Positions 21,306 through 30,903 of a stretch of DNA of 64,000 nt are shown here, in pieces; the first letter of the stretch is position 1, and the number at the start of each line of letters is the position of its first letter. The translations under genes were made by a program, and so were the position numbers. Where the stretch lies: contig NZ_CP162010.1 of the NCBI RefSeq assembly GCF_041734645.1, forward strand, positions 434,001 through 498,000. The letters run 5' to 3'. The notes under the pieces are model-generated. The model had not been told where the DNA came from, searched no databases, and saw only the letters and a program-made list of their open reading frames with translations. Source of the DNA: Rodentibacter sp901420285 (lineage in GTDB: Bacteria; Pseudomonadota; Gammaproteobacteria; Enterobacterales; Pasteurellaceae).

Positions 21306-23153
21306 ATGTCACGCCAATGCCAGTTGCTTATTGCTCAGAATTTACCCGAAAATTTGCCGCCTGACGTATTGGTTGTCGGGGAATCGGGCGTGCCTTTTGC
21401 GAAAACGGTAAATTTGCTTGGGCAAGAATTTGCGCACATTTTGTTTGATGCGCGCCAAGGCATTCATTTAGAAGCGCTCGCTATTGCTGCCGGTACATTA
21501 AAAAGGGGCGGTACGCTTTGCTTGTTGTTAGCGGATTGGGCGAATTTAGCATGCCGGCCGGATCAAGATAGCCTGCGTTGGAGCGGCAAGCAACAGGCTA
21601 TTGCCACACCAAATTTTATTCGCCATTTCAAACAATGCGTGACGCGCTACGGCTTCCCCGTGTTGACGGCGTTCAATGCGGTGCTATTTCGGCAATCCGA
21701 TTATTCGGAAAATGTAAGCCGGCACGCGACGGCGGCCCAGCAAAAAATTATCGAACAGATTTTGCAAAAAAAGCACGATCTGTATTTTCTCACAGCCAAA
21801 CGAGGACGCGGTAAATCCGCGCTGTTAGGTATTCTGGCCGATCGACTCAAAGCACCGATTTTTTTGACTGCTGCGAATAAAAATGCGGTCGAAACCTTAC
21901 GCAATTTTGCCGCAAGCGACCCGCAATTTATCGCACCGGACGAGTTGAGCGCACGCCTGCGACAAGATCCGGCGTTTAGCAAAAATGCTTGGCTTTTTGT
22001 GGACGAGGCCGCGATGATTCCGCTTGCGCAGTTGCAAGGATTTGCGCGACATTTTCAGCATATTTTATTCAGTACCACGATCCATAGTTACGAAGGTACG
22101 GGACGCGGTTTTGAAGTCAAATTTAAGCAAAAAATCGACCGCACTTTTTTGTCTTTCGAACTGCAACAACCACTGCGTTGGGCTGAAAATGACCCGCTCG
22201 AACTTTTTATTGAAGATCTGCTGCTTTTGAATGCGGAAGAGGCATTTGGGCGACTTGATTATGCGCGGCAAACGGATATTCATATTCATGAAATTTCTCA
22301 AAGCAAATTAGTAAAATCGCCCGAATCTTTTTACGGTTTGATGAGCCTTGCGCATTATCGCACTTCACCGATTGATCTTCGCCGCTTATTAGACGGTCGG
22401 AAACAACGTTTTTGTCTGGCCGAATGCGACGAAAAGTTGCTCGGTGCAATTTGGGCGTTAGAAGAGGGCGAAATACGAGACGAATACCTGCTCGAGCAAA
22501 TTCGACGAGGCAAACGTCGCCCTAAGGGCAATTTAGTACCGCAAGCGTTGTGTTTTCACGAAAATTTACCGCAAGCTTGCCGTTTGCGTTCGCTACGGAT
22601 TTCACGTATCGCAGTAGCACCGCATTGGCAACGGCAGCACATCGGGCGTAAGCTGGTCGATTCGATCGAATGTCGCCATACCGATTTTCTTTCAGTAAGT
22701 TTCGGCTACACGGAGCAACTCGTCCGTTTTTGGCTTCAATGCGGTTTTATTTTGGTACATTTAGGCGAGCATCAAGACGCGAGCAGTGGCTGTTATTCTG
22801 CCATCGCCTTAAAAGGGCTTTCCGCACAAGGCGCGGAATTGGTACGAGTCGCCGAACGACAATTTCGGCGCAATTTGCCTTTGTCTTTTCATCCTCTTGC
22901 GGCGAACTTGGCTTCGGGTGAAACGGATTGGACCCTAAACGAAACGGATTGGCAAAGCCTAAAAGACTTTGCCAATTTCCATCGAACGTTGTTTTCCGTG
23001 CAACCGGCAATTCGTCGTTTGTTAAACCGTTTCGGCGAGCGAAATTTTCCGCACATTTTTGCCTATTTAACAAAAAAACAACTTCCGTTTAACAAGAAAA
23101 AAAGCGTAGAATACCTTCGTTTAGAAATTAAACAATTTTTACTGAAGAAATAA
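21306..23153 (+). CDS. tmcA: tRNA(Met) cytidine acetyltransferase TmcA
   Basis: 615 aa. It forms N4-acetylcytidine at the wobble base of elongator tRNA-Met using acetyl-CoA and ATP. A Rossmann-like N-terminus is followed by a helicase-type ATPase with Walker A GRGKSALL at about 167-174 and Walker B FVDEAAM at 231-237, then a GNAT acetyltransferase domain (ISRIAVAPHWQRQHIGRKLV). It holds two exact 11-mers in different frames (21675-21685 as Asn-Ala-Val-Leu; 22616-22626 as Ala-Pro-His-Trp) and an uptake core (22138-22146). Confidence 0.93.
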   Translation: MSRQCQLLIAQNLPENLPPDVLVVGESGVPFAKTVNLLGQEFAHILFDARQGIHLEALAIAAGTLKRGGTLCLLLADWANLACRPDQDSLRWSGKQQAIATPNFIRHFKQCVTRYGFPVLTAFNAVLFRQSDYSENVSRHATAAQQKIIEQILQKKHDLYFLTAKRGRGKSALLGILADRLKAPIFLTAANKNAVETLRNFAASDPQFIAPDELSARLRQDPAFSKNAWLFVDEAAMIPLAQLQGFARHFQHILFSTTIHSYEGTGRGFEVKFKQKIDRTFLSFELQQPLRWAENDPLELFIEDLLLLNAEEAFGRLDYARQTDIHIHEISQSKLVKSPESFYGLMSLAHYRTSPIDLRRLLDGRKQRFCLAECDEKLLGAIWALEEGEIRDEYLLEQIRRGKRRPKGNLVPQALCFHENLPQACRLRSLRISRIAVAPHWQRQHIGRKLVDSIECRHTDFLSVSFGYTEQLVRFWLQCGFILVHLGEHQDASSGCYSAIALKGLSAQGAELVRVAERQFRRNLPLSFHPLAANLASGETDWTLNETDWQSLKDFANFHRTLFSVQPAIRRLLNRFGERNFPHIFAYLTKKQLPFNKKKSVEYLRLEIKQFLLKK

Positions 23154-23167
23154 TAAAAGGACCCTTT

Positions 23168-23338
23168 ATGACTGAACAAATTGAAAAACCAAAAGGCTGG
23201 TTTAAGCGCGCTTTGGAAAAATACGACAATTTCATCAAAGCCTATGATCTTGATTCACCGAGCTGTTGCGGCGTGCCGAAAATGCGTGAAGATGAAAACG
23301 GAAACTTAAAAAAGGAAGATTCGCTTTTCAAAAAATAA
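23168..23338 (+). CDS. Small DUF5363-type protein, 56 aa
   Basis: 56 aa, starting MTEQIEKPKGWFKRALEKYD and ending in KEDSLFKK. An AAGGA box lies 7 bases before the ATG, and the gene begins 14 bp after tmcA, so the two are probably co-transcribed. It is highly charged and has a CC pair in the middle (SPSCCGVPKMRED), with no signal peptide or membrane segment. I recognise it as the small Pasteurellaceae family named DUF5363; its function is unknown. The match is from memory. Confidence 0.82.
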   Translation: MTEQIEKPKGWFKRALEKYDNFIKAYDLDSPSCCGVPKMREDENGNLKKEDSLFKK

Positions 23339-23392
23339 CCTGTTTTTATATACAGACTTTGGCTTGAATCCCATATTTTAATTCAGTAAACT

Positions 23393-23423
23393 ATGCGTCA
23401 ATTTTTATTCAAGATTGACGCAT
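23393..23423 (+). repeat. 10-bp inverted repeat before the Mfd start
   Basis: ATGCGTCAAT (23393-23402) and ATTGACGCAT (23414-23423) form a perfect 10-bp stem with an 11-nt loop, ending 5 bp before the chosen mfd ATG. In the mRNA it would cover the ribosome-binding region. Confidence 0.6.
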
Positions 23424-23428
23424 TATTT

Positions 23429-26400
23429 ATGAATACCGCTTTTTTCCCCCTCGATCTTCCTACCGAACCGAATGATCATAAAATTTTAGGTAACGTGCTG
23501 CAGGGCGCCGATGCATTGGCGATTAGCGAAATCGCCGAGCAAAATGCGGGGCTGACGGTAGTGGTTACGCCGGACACCCGAAGCGCGCTGCGTTTATCGC
23601 GCGTATTAGCAGAATTAAGCTGCCTGGACGTGCGTTTATTTCCCGATTGGGAAACCTTGCCTTACGATACTTTTTCGCCCCATCAAGAAATTATTTCCTC
23701 GCGTTTGAGCGCCCTGTTTTATTTACAACAGGCCAAAAAAGGCATTTTTTTATTACCGATCGCCACTTTGATGCAACGCCTTTGCCCGCCGCAATATCTG
23801 CAACATAATGTTCTGTTGATTAAAAAAGGCGATCGTCTTGTTATCGATAAAATGCGTTTACAACTGGAAATGGCAGGTTATCGCGCGGTGGAGCAAGTGC
23901 TGGAACACGGTGAATATGCGGTGCGTGGTTCATTGCTGGACCTTTTCCCGATGGGAAGTGTGCAGCCTTTTCGGTTAGATTTTTTTGACGATGAAATTGA
24001 TTCTATCCGTACCTTTGACGTGGATACTCAGCGTACGCTGGATGAAATTCAGTCCGTCAATTTATTGCCTGCGCATGAATTTCCAACGGACGATAAAGGC
24101 ATCGAGTTTTTCCGGGCACAATTTCGAGAAACTTTCAGCGAAATTCGTCGTGATTCGGAACATATTTATCAACAAATCAGTAAAGGCACATTGATTTCCG
24201 GTATCGAATATTGGCAACCGTTGTTTTTTGCGGAAATGGCGACCTTGTTTGATTATTTGCCGCAGCAGACTTTGTTTATCGATATAGAAGGTAATCAAGA
24301 GCAAGGGGAACGTTTTTATCGCGATGCGGCACAGCGTTATGAACAGCGCAAAGCGGATCCAATGCGCCCGTTGCTGGCTCCGCAAAAATTGTGGCTGAAT
24401 GTCGATGAAGTGAATCGCAAACTCAAATCTTATCCTCGTATTAGCTTAAAAACGGAAAAAGTGCGCTCATCTGTCCGCCAGAAAAATTTACCGGTAACAG
24501 CATTGCCGGAAGTGACGATTCAATCGCAACAAAAAGAACCGCTTGGGCAACTTCGTCAATTTATCGAACAATTTAAAGGCCATATTTTGTTTTCCGTGGA
24601 AACGGAAGGCCGCCGCGAAACCTTGCTGGATTTGCTTTTACCGTTAAAACTCAAGCCGAAACAAATAAAATCGCTTGCTCAGGCAGAACAAGAAAAATTT
24701 AGCCTGTGGGTAAGTTCGCTCGAACAAGGTTTTATTATTGAACAAACGCCGTCGCTTGCGATTATCGGCGAAGCGAATTTGCTTGGTGAACGCGTGCAAC
24801 AACGCAGCCGCGATAAACGTAAAAGCGTTAATCCCGATACGCTGGTACGCAATCTTGCAGAACTGAAAATCGGTCAACCGGTGGTGCATTTGGATCACGG
24901 CGTGGGACGTTACGGCGGTTTGGTAACGTTGGATACTGGCGGTATCAAAGCGGAATATTTACTGCTCAATTATGCGAATGAATCCAAACTCTACGTACCG
25001 GTGACTGCGCTGCATTTAATTAGCCGTTATGTCGGCGGTTCGGACGAAACTGCGCCGTTGCACAAACTCGGTAATGAGGCTTGGGCAAAATCGCGCCAAA
25101 AAGCAGCGGAGAAAATTCGCGATGTGGCGGCGGAATTACTGGATGTGTATGCGCAGCGTGCGGCGAAGAAAGGCTTTGCATTCAAATATGATCGTGAAGA
25201 ATTTCAACAATTTGCTGCGACTTTCCCGTTTGAAGAAACCCATGATCAAAAAATGGCTATCAATGCGGTGCTCTCGGATATGTGTCAATCAAAAGCCATG
25301 GATCGCCTTGTGTGCGGCGATGTGGGGTTTGGCAAAACCGAGGTGGCGATGCGCGCCGCATTTTTAGCTGTAATGAATCATAAACAAGTCGCCGTATTGG
25401 TGCCGACCACGCTGTTGGCACAACAACATTACGAAAATTTCAAAGATCGTTTCGCCAATTTACCGGTGAATGTGGAAGTGCTTTCTCGTTTTAAAACCGC
25501 TAAAGAACAAAAACAAATTCTGCAAAATTTATCCGAAGGCAAAGTGGATATTTTAATTGGCACGCATAAATTAATTCAGTCCGATGTAAAATTTAGTGAT
25601 TTGGGCTTGTTGATCATTGATGAAGAGCACCGCTTTGGTGTCGGACAAAAAGAGAAAATTAAACAACTGCGCGCAAATATTGATATTCTCACACTCACAG
25701 CGACGCCGATTCCACGTACGTTGAATATGGCGATGAACGGCATTCGTGATCTTTCGATTATTTCCACGCCGCCGGCGCGTCGTTTGAGCATTAAAACTTT
25801 CGTGCGCCAAAAAGATGATCTCGTAATACGCGAAGCAATTTTGCGCGAAATTCTGCGCGGCGGACAGGTTTATTATTTGCATAATGATGTGGCGAGTATT
25901 GAGAATACCGCCGAACAACTTGCCGCACTGGTGCCGGAAGCGCGCATTGTCGTCGGGCACGGACAAATGCGTGAACGCGAGCTGGAACGCGTAATGACTG
26001 ATTTCTATCACCAACGTTATAACGTGCTAGTGTGTTCTACGATTATCGAAACCGGCATCGACGTGCCGACTGCAAATACCATCATTATCGAACGAGCCGA
26101 TCACTTCGGTTTGGCGCAGTTGCATCAATTGCGCGGACGGGTAGGGCGTTCTCATCATCAAGCCTACGCGTATTTGCTCACACCGCCCCCGAAAATGATG
26201 ACGAAAGATGCGGAGCGTCGTTTAGATGCGTTGGAAAATCTGGATAATCTTGGCGCCGGCTTTATTCTTGCCACTCACGATTTAGAAATTCGTGGCGCCG
26301 GTGAATTGCTTGGTAACGAACAAAGCGGTCAAATTGAAAGCATCGGTTTTTCGCTTTATATGGAATTGCTCGACGCAGCGGTGAAAGCTTTAAAAGAGGG

Positions 26401-26869
26401 GCGTGAACCATCGTTGGACGAATTGACACAGCAACACGCAGACATTGAATTACGCATTCCGGCGCTATTGCCGGAGGATTATTTAGGCGACGTGAATATG
26501 CGCTTATCCTTCTATAAACGTATTGCCGCTGCAGAAAGTAAGCAAGAGTTGGATGAGCTGAAAGTGGAATTGATCGACCGCTTCGGTTTATTGCCGGAAG
26601 CAGCGAAAAATCTGTTACAAATCGCTGAATTGCGTTTGCAGGTTGAACCGCTCAAGGTATTGCGCATCGACGCCGGTACGCAAGGCGGTTTTATCGAATT
26701 TGCACCGAGCGCTAAGGTAGATCCGGAAAAATTTATTCGGTTGATTCAAAAAGAACCGATTGTGTATCGTTTTGACGGGCCGCTGAAGTTTAAGTTTATA
26801 AAAGATTTGACTGAAAGCCAGGTGCGATTGGCGTTTGTGGTGGAATTAGTAAAAACGTTAGTCGAATAG
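23429..26869 (+). CDS. mfd: Transcription-repair coupling factor Mfd
   Basis: 1146 aa from the ATG at 23429, the family length. Mfd removes RNA polymerase stalled at lesions and recruits UvrA. The UvrB-like N-terminus, the polymerase-interacting domain (around GQPVVHLDHGVGRYGG), and the RecG-like translocase with Walker A GDVGFGKT (about 630-637) and DEEH box are in order, followed by the C-terminal TRCF domain. An in-frame ATG at 23393 would add 12 residues, but these overlap the hairpin. Neither start has a good ribosome site. An exact 11-mer lies at 25262-25272. Confidence 0.95.
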   Translation: MNTAFFPLDLPTEPNDHKILGNVLQGADALAISEIAEQNAGLTVVVTPDTRSALRLSRVLAELSCLDVRLFPDWETLPYDTFSPHQEIISSRLSALFYLQQAKKGIFLLPIATLMQRLCPPQYLQHNVLLIKKGDRLVIDKMRLQLEMAGYRAVEQVLEHGEYAVRGSLLDLFPMGSVQPFRLDFFDDEIDSIRTFDVDTQRTLDEIQSVNLLPAHEFPTDDKGIEFFRAQFRETFSEIRRDSEHIYQQISKGTLISGIEYWQPLFFAEMATLFDYLPQQTLFIDIEGNQEQGERFYRDAAQRYEQRKADPMRPLLAPQKLWLNVDEVNRKLKSYPRISLKTEKVRSSVRQKNLPVTALPEVTIQSQQKEPLGQLRQFIEQFKGHILFSVETEGRRETLLDLLLPLKLKPKQIKSLAQAEQEKFSLWVSSLEQGFIIEQTPSLAIIGEANLLGERVQQRSRDKRKSVNPDTLVRNLAELKIGQPVVHLDHGVGRYGGLVTLDTGGIKAEYLLLNYANESKLYVPVTALHLISRYVGGSDETAPLHKLGNEAWAKSRQKAAEKIRDVAAELLDVYAQRAAKKGFAFKYDREEFQQFAATFPFEETHDQKMAINAVLSDMCQSKAMDRLVCGDVGFGKTEVAMRAAFLAVMNHKQVAVLVPTTLLAQQHYENFKDRFANLPVNVEVLSRFKTAKEQKQILQNLSEGKVDILIGTHKLIQSDVKFSDLGLLIIDEEHRFGVGQKEKIKQLRANIDILTLTATPIPRTLNMAMNGIRDLSIISTPPARRLSIKTFVRQKDDLVIREAILREILRGGQVYYLHNDVASIENTAEQLAALVPEARIVVGHGQMRERELERVMTDFYHQRYNVLVCSTIIETGIDVPTANTIIIERADHFGLAQLHQLRGRVGRSHHQAYAYLLTPPPKMMTKDAERRLDALENLDNLGAGFILATHDLEIRGAGELLGNEQSGQIESIGFSLYMELLDAAVKALKEGREPSLDELTQQHADIELRIPALLPEDYLGDVNMRLSFYKRIAAAESKQELDELKVELIDRFGLLPEAAKNLLQIAELRLQVEPLKVLRIDAGTQGGFIEFAPSAKVDPEKFIRLIQKEPIVYRFDGPLKFKFIKDLTESQVRLAFVVELVKTLVE

Positions 26870-26896
26870 TTTGCATTCGGTTTTATTGTACTCTCG

Positions 26897-26940
26897 AAAT
26901 AGCACCGCATTGGAACGGCCTTCAATGCGGTGCTGTTTTT
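26897..26940. terminator. Inverted pair of the 11-mer as bidirectional terminator
   Basis: AGCACCGCATTG (26901-26912) and CAATGCGGTGCT (26923-26934) form a perfect 12-bp stem with a 10-nt loop, followed by GTTTTTG on the plus strand. It sits between the convergent mfd and glnE, where a two-way terminator is expected. Confidence 0.75.
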
Positions 26941-27018
26941 GATATCCGATGCATGGTTTTGATTCACCAATCGTCCGGCGCGTTTCTGCGGATTGGAAAT
27001 CTTATGCTGGATTCTATG

Positions 27019-29964
27019 TTATGCATTAAATAAATTTTGCCAGAAATTGCGGATAAATTTCCTTTCTTTGCTAAATTCATAATGCGCAACCACGGGCGGC
27101 TTGCCTAATAAATTCAAATGGTGAATGGTATTGCGCAAATCCACGTAACATTGCTTTAATGCATCGCAATCTTCTGCGCTAATGATGTTTGCCGTCGCCA
27201 TTGAGTCAAAAATACGTACGTTATCCGACCATTTGGTCAGCTTCGGATCTTGCGGTGCGTTCGCCAACATTAAATATTGTGCAATAAACTCAATATCGGT
27301 AATTCCACCGCGATCGATTTTAAGATTAAATTCGTTGGTTTGAGAATGAGACAAATGGCTAAACATTTTTTCTCGCATTTCAGTGACATCTCGTTTCAGT
27401 TCGGCAATATCGCGCGGAGCGGAAAGTACTCGTTGTCGAATATTTTCAAATTTTTCCCGTAACGCGTTTTCACCGAATACCGCTCGGCTTCGTACCAAGG
27501 CTTGTTTTTCCCAGGTCCAGGCTTCATTGAGTTGGTAATTTTCAAAGGCGCTAAGCGAGCAACCGAGCAAGCCGGCATCGCCGGACGGCCGTAAGCGCAT
27601 ATCCACCTCGTACAGTACGCCGGCGCTCGTATTAAGGCTAAAAATGCTGACGATTTTTTGAGCTAATCGAAGATAGAATTGGTTACTGTCGATGACTTTT
27701 TTGCCGCCGACGGTTTCGCCTTCTATCGCGTCATAAAGAAAAACCAAATCCAAGTCTGATTTATAGCCTAATTCGATGCCGCCGAGTTTGCCGTAGCCGA
27801 TTACAAGAAATCCTTTTTCTTCACCCTGCAAATGTTGAGGCGTACCAAATCTTGCGGAAACCTGTTTCCAAGCTAAATTAACCACCGCTTCAATAATGGC
27901 TTCTGCCAAATAAGTGAGATGGTCGCTCACTTTCATCACCGGCAAGGCACCTAAAATATCCGCCGCGGCGACGCGCAGTAAAATTGCCTGTTTGAATTGA
28001 CGCAGTGCATCAATAAATTGTTCTTCATCGTCAGGCGGCAGACGCAACAAATATTGTTGCAGTTCGGCGGGATAGCGGGAAAACGGCAACGGATTGCGCA
28101 AACTGTCGGAATTTAGCAATTCGTCCAGCAAAATCGGGTGCCGCGCTAATTGATCGGCAACCAATTGCGATTGTGCGCATAAATCGATCACTTGTCGCAA
28201 AGCTTGCGGGTTTTCCTGTAATAATTCGAGGTAAGTGGTGCGGCTGGAAATTTTCTCGATAATATGCAGTATGCGCGGCAGTAAAGCGCGGTAATGTGCT
28301 TGTTTGAAAATCAAGGAAAAAAGCGTTGGCATTAAATGCCCCAAGACTTCGCGTCCACGCGCCCCGATTACACGGCGGTTCAAACTTTCTTTGAATTGCG
28401 CCAATTGTTCCAGAATTTCGTGCAAATGGTCCGGCTGAACGCCGCTTTCTGCTAACATTTGTTCGATTTCATCGAAATTCGCTTCGAGAAAATCTTGCCA
28501 TTGATTCTCTGCGTTCGGATTCTCGCTTTCTTCGCTGCCGATTAGTTCCTTGAAAACCGACCGCACTTTTCCCTGCATTTGCTGCAAAATGCGGTAAAAA
28601 TCTTGCCAATCTTTTATTAAATAGGTTTTTTCCACTGCATTGCCCGTCTCGTCCAGACAGCAAAAACGGCGGCAACTTTCAATTAAACGAAGGCGATCCG
28701 TATCGTTTGTCGGCAGCGTTTGAGTTTGTCGGTCGTTAATCGCTTGCAGCACATTTTCCACGCGACGTAGGAAAAGATAACTTTCCCGCAAGTCTTGAGA
28801 TTGAACCTGCGAAATCAAACCGAGTCGGGCGATTTCCGGTAATAATTTAAGCAACGATGGTTGTTGCAGAGCGATTTCCCGCCCGCCACGAATCAATTGA
28901 AATACCTGCACGATAAATTCCACTTCGCGAATACCGCCCGCACCGAGTTTGATATTGTCTTTTAAGCCACGACGGCGCACTTCGCGTTCAATTTTGCCTT
29001 TCATTTCGCGCAGTGATTGGATCACACTGAAATCGATATAACGACGATAAACGAAAGGGCGCAGCATTTTTTGCAAATAAGCCGCATGCGGATCGCCTTC
29101 CTGTGCACCTAAAACACGGCTTTTTATCATTGCGTAACGTTCCCAATCGCGTCCTTGATCTTGATAATATTGCTCCATTGCGGCAAAACTTAACGCCAGT
29201 GCGCCGCTCTCGCCGAACGGACGCAGCCGCATATCCGTGCGATATACGAAACCGTCAGGGGTGAATTCATCCAGCGCGCTGATTAAACGCTGTCCGAGGC
29301 GGGTAAAAAATTTGTGATTATCAACGGGTTTGCGGGCATTCGTGCCTTCAATGCGGGTCTCTCCGAGAGAAGGATAAGTAAAAATCAGGTCGATGTCGGA
29401 AGAAAAATTTAGCTCAAAGCCGCCCAATTTTCCCATGCCGAGAATATAAAGTTGCTGCGCGTTGCCTTGTCCGTCCACAGGCACGCCCATTTCGTCGCAG
29501 GCTTGCCGATAAAGCCAATTGCGTGCGCCGATAATCAGACTTTCCGCCAATTGGGAAAGACGCACGAAAATTTGTTCTACGCTCGCTAAGTTTAAACTTT
29601 GGCAAAAACTCAGTTTTGCCATTTCCGTATTGCGAAATACGCGTAAGGCGTTATTCAATGCGGTGCTGTTGGCGACTGTCGCCAGTCGGGCATTTAAGCG
29701 TGTCGAATATTCGTCGCAAGCGGCAAAAGTCGGGCTGTGTTCCCACCATTGCGCAAGCAGGTGCGGCTGTTTTTGCAGGACGTTTTCCACAAAATCGGAC
29801 ATCGCCACCGCATAGCCTAATCGTCCGATGGGATGATTTTCGTCAAAAGCGTATTGTTGAATGTGTTGATTAAGTTGATGCGCGTCGATTTCGGGAAAAG
29901 ATTGGCATAAAAGGGTACCGAGCGCGTGGAGTTTTTGTTCGATAAGGGTGGAAAATACGGCCAT
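27019..29964 (-). CDS. glnE: Bifunctional glutamine synthetase adenylyltransferase/deadenylase GlnE
   Basis: 981 aa. It adds and removes AMP on glutamine synthetase in response to PII. Two nucleotidyltransferase domains are visible: N-terminal (deadenylase) with GGFELNFSSDIDLIF, and C-terminal (adenylylase) with GGIELGYKSDLDLVFLYD. It is the last gene of tsaE-amiB-mutL-miaA-glnE, 3 bp after miaA. It contains an 11-mer (29657-29667, Ser-Thr-Ala-Leu in the coding direction) and an uptake core (28560-28568). Confidence 0.96.
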   Translation of the reverse strand: MAVFSTLIEQKLHALGTLLCQSFPEIDAHQLNQHIQQYAFDENHPIGRLGYAVAMSDFVENVLQKQPHLLAQWWEHSPTFAACDEYSTRLNARLATVANSTALNNALRVFRNTEMAKLSFCQSLNLASVEQIFVRLSQLAESLIIGARNWLYRQACDEMGVPVDGQGNAQQLYILGMGKLGGFELNFSSDIDLIFTYPSLGETRIEGTNARKPVDNHKFFTRLGQRLISALDEFTPDGFVYRTDMRLRPFGESGALALSFAAMEQYYQDQGRDWERYAMIKSRVLGAQEGDPHAAYLQKMLRPFVYRRYIDFSVIQSLREMKGKIEREVRRRGLKDNIKLGAGGIREVEFIVQVFQLIRGGREIALQQPSLLKLLPEIARLGLISQVQSQDLRESYLFLRRVENVLQAINDRQTQTLPTNDTDRLRLIESCRRFCCLDETGNAVEKTYLIKDWQDFYRILQQMQGKVRSVFKELIGSEESENPNAENQWQDFLEANFDEIEQMLAESGVQPDHLHEILEQLAQFKESLNRRVIGARGREVLGHLMPTLFSLIFKQAHYRALLPRILHIIEKISSRTTYLELLQENPQALRQVIDLCAQSQLVADQLARHPILLDELLNSDSLRNPLPFSRYPAELQQYLLRLPPDDEEQFIDALRQFKQAILLRVAAADILGALPVMKVSDHLTYLAEAIIEAVVNLAWKQVSARFGTPQHLQGEEKGFLVIGYGKLGGIELGYKSDLDLVFLYDAIEGETVGGKKVIDSNQFYLRLAQKIVSIFSLNTSAGVLYEVDMRLRPSGDAGLLGCSLSAFENYQLNEAWTWEKQALVRSRAVFGENALREKFENIRQRVLSAPRDIAELKRDVTEMREKMFSHLSHSQTNEFNLKIDRGGITDIEFIAQYLMLANAPQDPKLTKWSDNVRIFDSMATANIISAEDCDALKQCYVDLRNTIHHLNLLGKPPVVAHYEFSKERKFIRNFWQNLFNA

Positions 29965-29967
29965 TAT

Positions 29968-30903
29968 TTAACCTTTTTGATGTTCGTCTAAGCTGCGTAG
30001 CACACTTTCTTCAGCCGCTTTCGGTTGCAAACTGTCGAGCCAGTGCAGCGGCGTTTGCCAACCGCGCAACCAAGTTATTTGGCGCTTGGCGAGTTGGCGG
30101 GTGGCGCAAATGCCGCGAAAAACCATTTCATCATGTCCGTAATCGCCTTGCAAATATTCCCACATTTGGCGATAACCTACACAACGAATGGAAGGCAAAT
30201 TAATATGCAAATCGTCGCGCGCGTAAAGTTTTTCCACTTCTTGTTGAAAACCGAGTTCGATCATCCGGTGAAAGCGCTGTTCAATGCGGTCGTGTAACAG
30301 CCGGCGATCTTGCGGCGCAATAGCAAATTGCAACACGTCATAAGGTAAGCCTTCGCCTTTTTCTGCCGTCAGTTGCGTGAGGGTTTTGCCGCTGATGTAA
30401 AACACTTCCAAGGCGCGATTGATCCGTTGCGAATCGTTCGGATTGATACGACGGGCAGATATCGGGTCGATTTTCGCCAGTTCTTGATGCAAGGCTGCCC
30501 AGCCTTGTTGTGCCGCATTTCGTTCGATTTCGGCACGCACGCGTTCATCGGCAGAAGGTAACGGCGAAAGCCCTTCAATTAAGGCTTTGTAATACAGCAT
30601 GGTGCCGCCGACCAGAAGCGGAATTTTGCCTTGCGCACTAATTTGTGCCATTTCGCGCAGCGCGTCATCGCGGAAATTCATCGCAGAATAACTTTCGGCA
30701 GGATCTAAAATATCGATAAGTCGATGCGGTGCTCGTATCAACTCTTGTTTGGAAGGCTTGGCAGTGCCGATGTCCATGCCTTTATAAATCAGCGCGGAAT
30801 CAACGCTAATCACTTCTACCGGTAATTGGCTGCGTAGTCGAATGGCCAAATCGGTTTTGCCGGATGCTGTCGGGCCCATTAAAAAAATTGCGGTCGGTTT
30901 CAT
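29968..30903 (-). CDS. miaA: tRNA dimethylallyltransferase MiaA
   Basis: 311 aa. It transfers the dimethylallyl group to A37 of tRNAs reading codons that start with U. The P-loop MGPTASGKTDLA is at residues 9-20, with SVDSALIYKGMDIGTAKP next. Its ATG directly abuts the mutL stop, so the genes are translationally coupled. Confidence 0.97.
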   Translation of the reverse strand: MKPTAIFLMGPTASGKTDLAIRLRSQLPVEVISVDSALIYKGMDIGTAKPSKQELIRAPHRLIDILDPAESYSAMNFRDDALREMAQISAQGKIPLLVGGTMLYYKALIEGLSPLPSADERVRAEIERNAAQQGWAALHQELAKIDPISARRINPNDSQRINRALEVFYISGKTLTQLTAEKGEGLPYDVLQFAIAPQDRRLLHDRIEQRFHRMIELGFQQEVEKLYARDDLHINLPSIRCVGYRQMWEYLQGDYGHDEMVFRGICATRQLAKRQITWLRGWQTPLHWLDSLQPKAAEESVLRSLDEHQKG

